From Cupriavidus necator (GTDB taxonomy: Bacteria; Pseudomonadota; Gammaproteobacteria; Burkholderiales; Burkholderiaceae): 64,000 bases of DNA. The stretch covers positions 248,001-312,000 of the forward strand of contig NZ_SROX01000006.1 of assembly GCF_013141915.1 (NCBI RefSeq), read 5' to 3'. Positions 63,888 through 64,000 of the stretch are shown here, in pieces. The notes under the pieces are model-generated. The model did no database searches. It was not told the DNA's origin and saw only the letters and a program-made list of their open reading frames with translations. A program made the position numbers and the translations under genes. Position 1 is the first letter of the stretch. Each line of letters begins with the position of its first letter.

Positions 63888-64000
63888 TTACGCCTCTTCG
63901 GCAATCAGGAATTTGTTCGGATTCCTGCCGAGCCAAGCCGGCTTGCGGCCGCGGCCTGACCAAGTCTTACCAGTCTTTGGGTCAAGATACTTCGGTGGCA
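63888..64000 (-). CDS. H-NS family protein, C-terminal part (continues past window)
   Basis: The last 36 residues of an H-NS-like protein: PPKYLDPKTGKTWSGRGRKP followed by AWLGRNPNKFLIAEEA. They closely match the DNA-binding end of the chromosomal H-NS protein at 28867-29175. The N-terminal part is outside the window. It is encoded in the lower-GC transposon region, so it is probably a cargo silencer that helps the element stay quiet in a new host. Confidence 0.92.
   Translation of the reverse strand, partial: PPKYLDPKTGKTWSGRGRKPAWLGRNPNKFLIAEEA

Noticed and set aside
52224..64000. CRISPR array or Cas genes associated with the Tn7-like element
   Set aside because: No regularly spaced identical repeats and no Cas-like protein in the visible part.
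60116..64000. Second transposon end within the window
   Set aside because: No inverted match to the sequence at 52215-52310 was found; the H-NS gene at the edge suggests that the element continues.

Overview
The window is a high-GC chromosome segment of a betaproteobacterium, most like Cupriavidus/Ralstonia (Burkholderiaceae). The signs are hopanoid genes, many LysR regulators and a Bug-family tricarboxylate-binding protein, a narK1K2GHJI nitrate respiration cluster, a CheV coupling protein and a short H-NS protein of the beta-proteobacterial type. The last 12 kb is clearly different: base composition drops to roughly half GC, TTG and GTG starts become common, and transposition genes appear.

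Region by region. 1-2 kb: end of a hopanoid operon (squalene-hopene cyclase cut by the window edge, then hpnG). 2-14 kb: mixed housekeeping and accessory genes: a YegD-type Hsp70, a CoA-transferase with a citryl-CoA lyase, a diguanylate cyclase, an IclR regulator, a methyltransferase, metY, and a cardiolipin synthase/YbhN membrane pair. 14-25 kb: an orphan MetQ-like binding protein, a three-gene 2-oxoacid dehydrogenase (E1a, E1b, E2), a SulP permease, a universal stress protein, a 1-Cys peroxiredoxin, CheV, and a MoaD-like/BNR-repeat pair. 25-34 kb: a tiny membrane peptide with a GNAT-like protein, an AzgA purine permease, a VOC protein, an H-NS protein, a lipoprotein, AraC and LysR regulators and an MFS exporter. 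34-47 kb: nnrS, then the divergent nitrate respiration operon narK1-narK2-narG-narH-narJ-narI with a parvulin, a beta-carbonic anhydrase and mobB. 47-51 kb: LysR, a tricarboxylate-binding protein and a second leuC/leuD pair.

From 51,246 there is a cytochrome cd1 nitrite reductase gene (nirS) that still has an FNR/DNR-type box upstream, but its coding sequence stops matching the family after about 323 residues. Immediately beyond is a Tn7-like transposon whose minus-strand operon runs tnsC-tniQ-tniQ-tnsA-tnsB, with tnsB lying 285 bp from the break. The genes overlap or nearly touch (TTGA, TAATG, TAATG junctions). Cargo follows: an unknown protein, an inactive-looking HAD/SAK-type protein, a tandem DUF6471 protein, another unknown protein and a second H-NS gene that runs off the window. 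The far end of the element and the rest of nirS are not in view.

How it fits together: the host has the machinery for nitrate uptake and reduction to nitrite (including molybdenum cofactor maturation by MobB), but the nitrite to NO step encoded here has been broken by the transposon. The island carries its own H-NS-like silencer, which is common for AT-richer acquired DNA. Short GC-rich palindromes of a REP-like family sit between genes, including one inside the nar operon.
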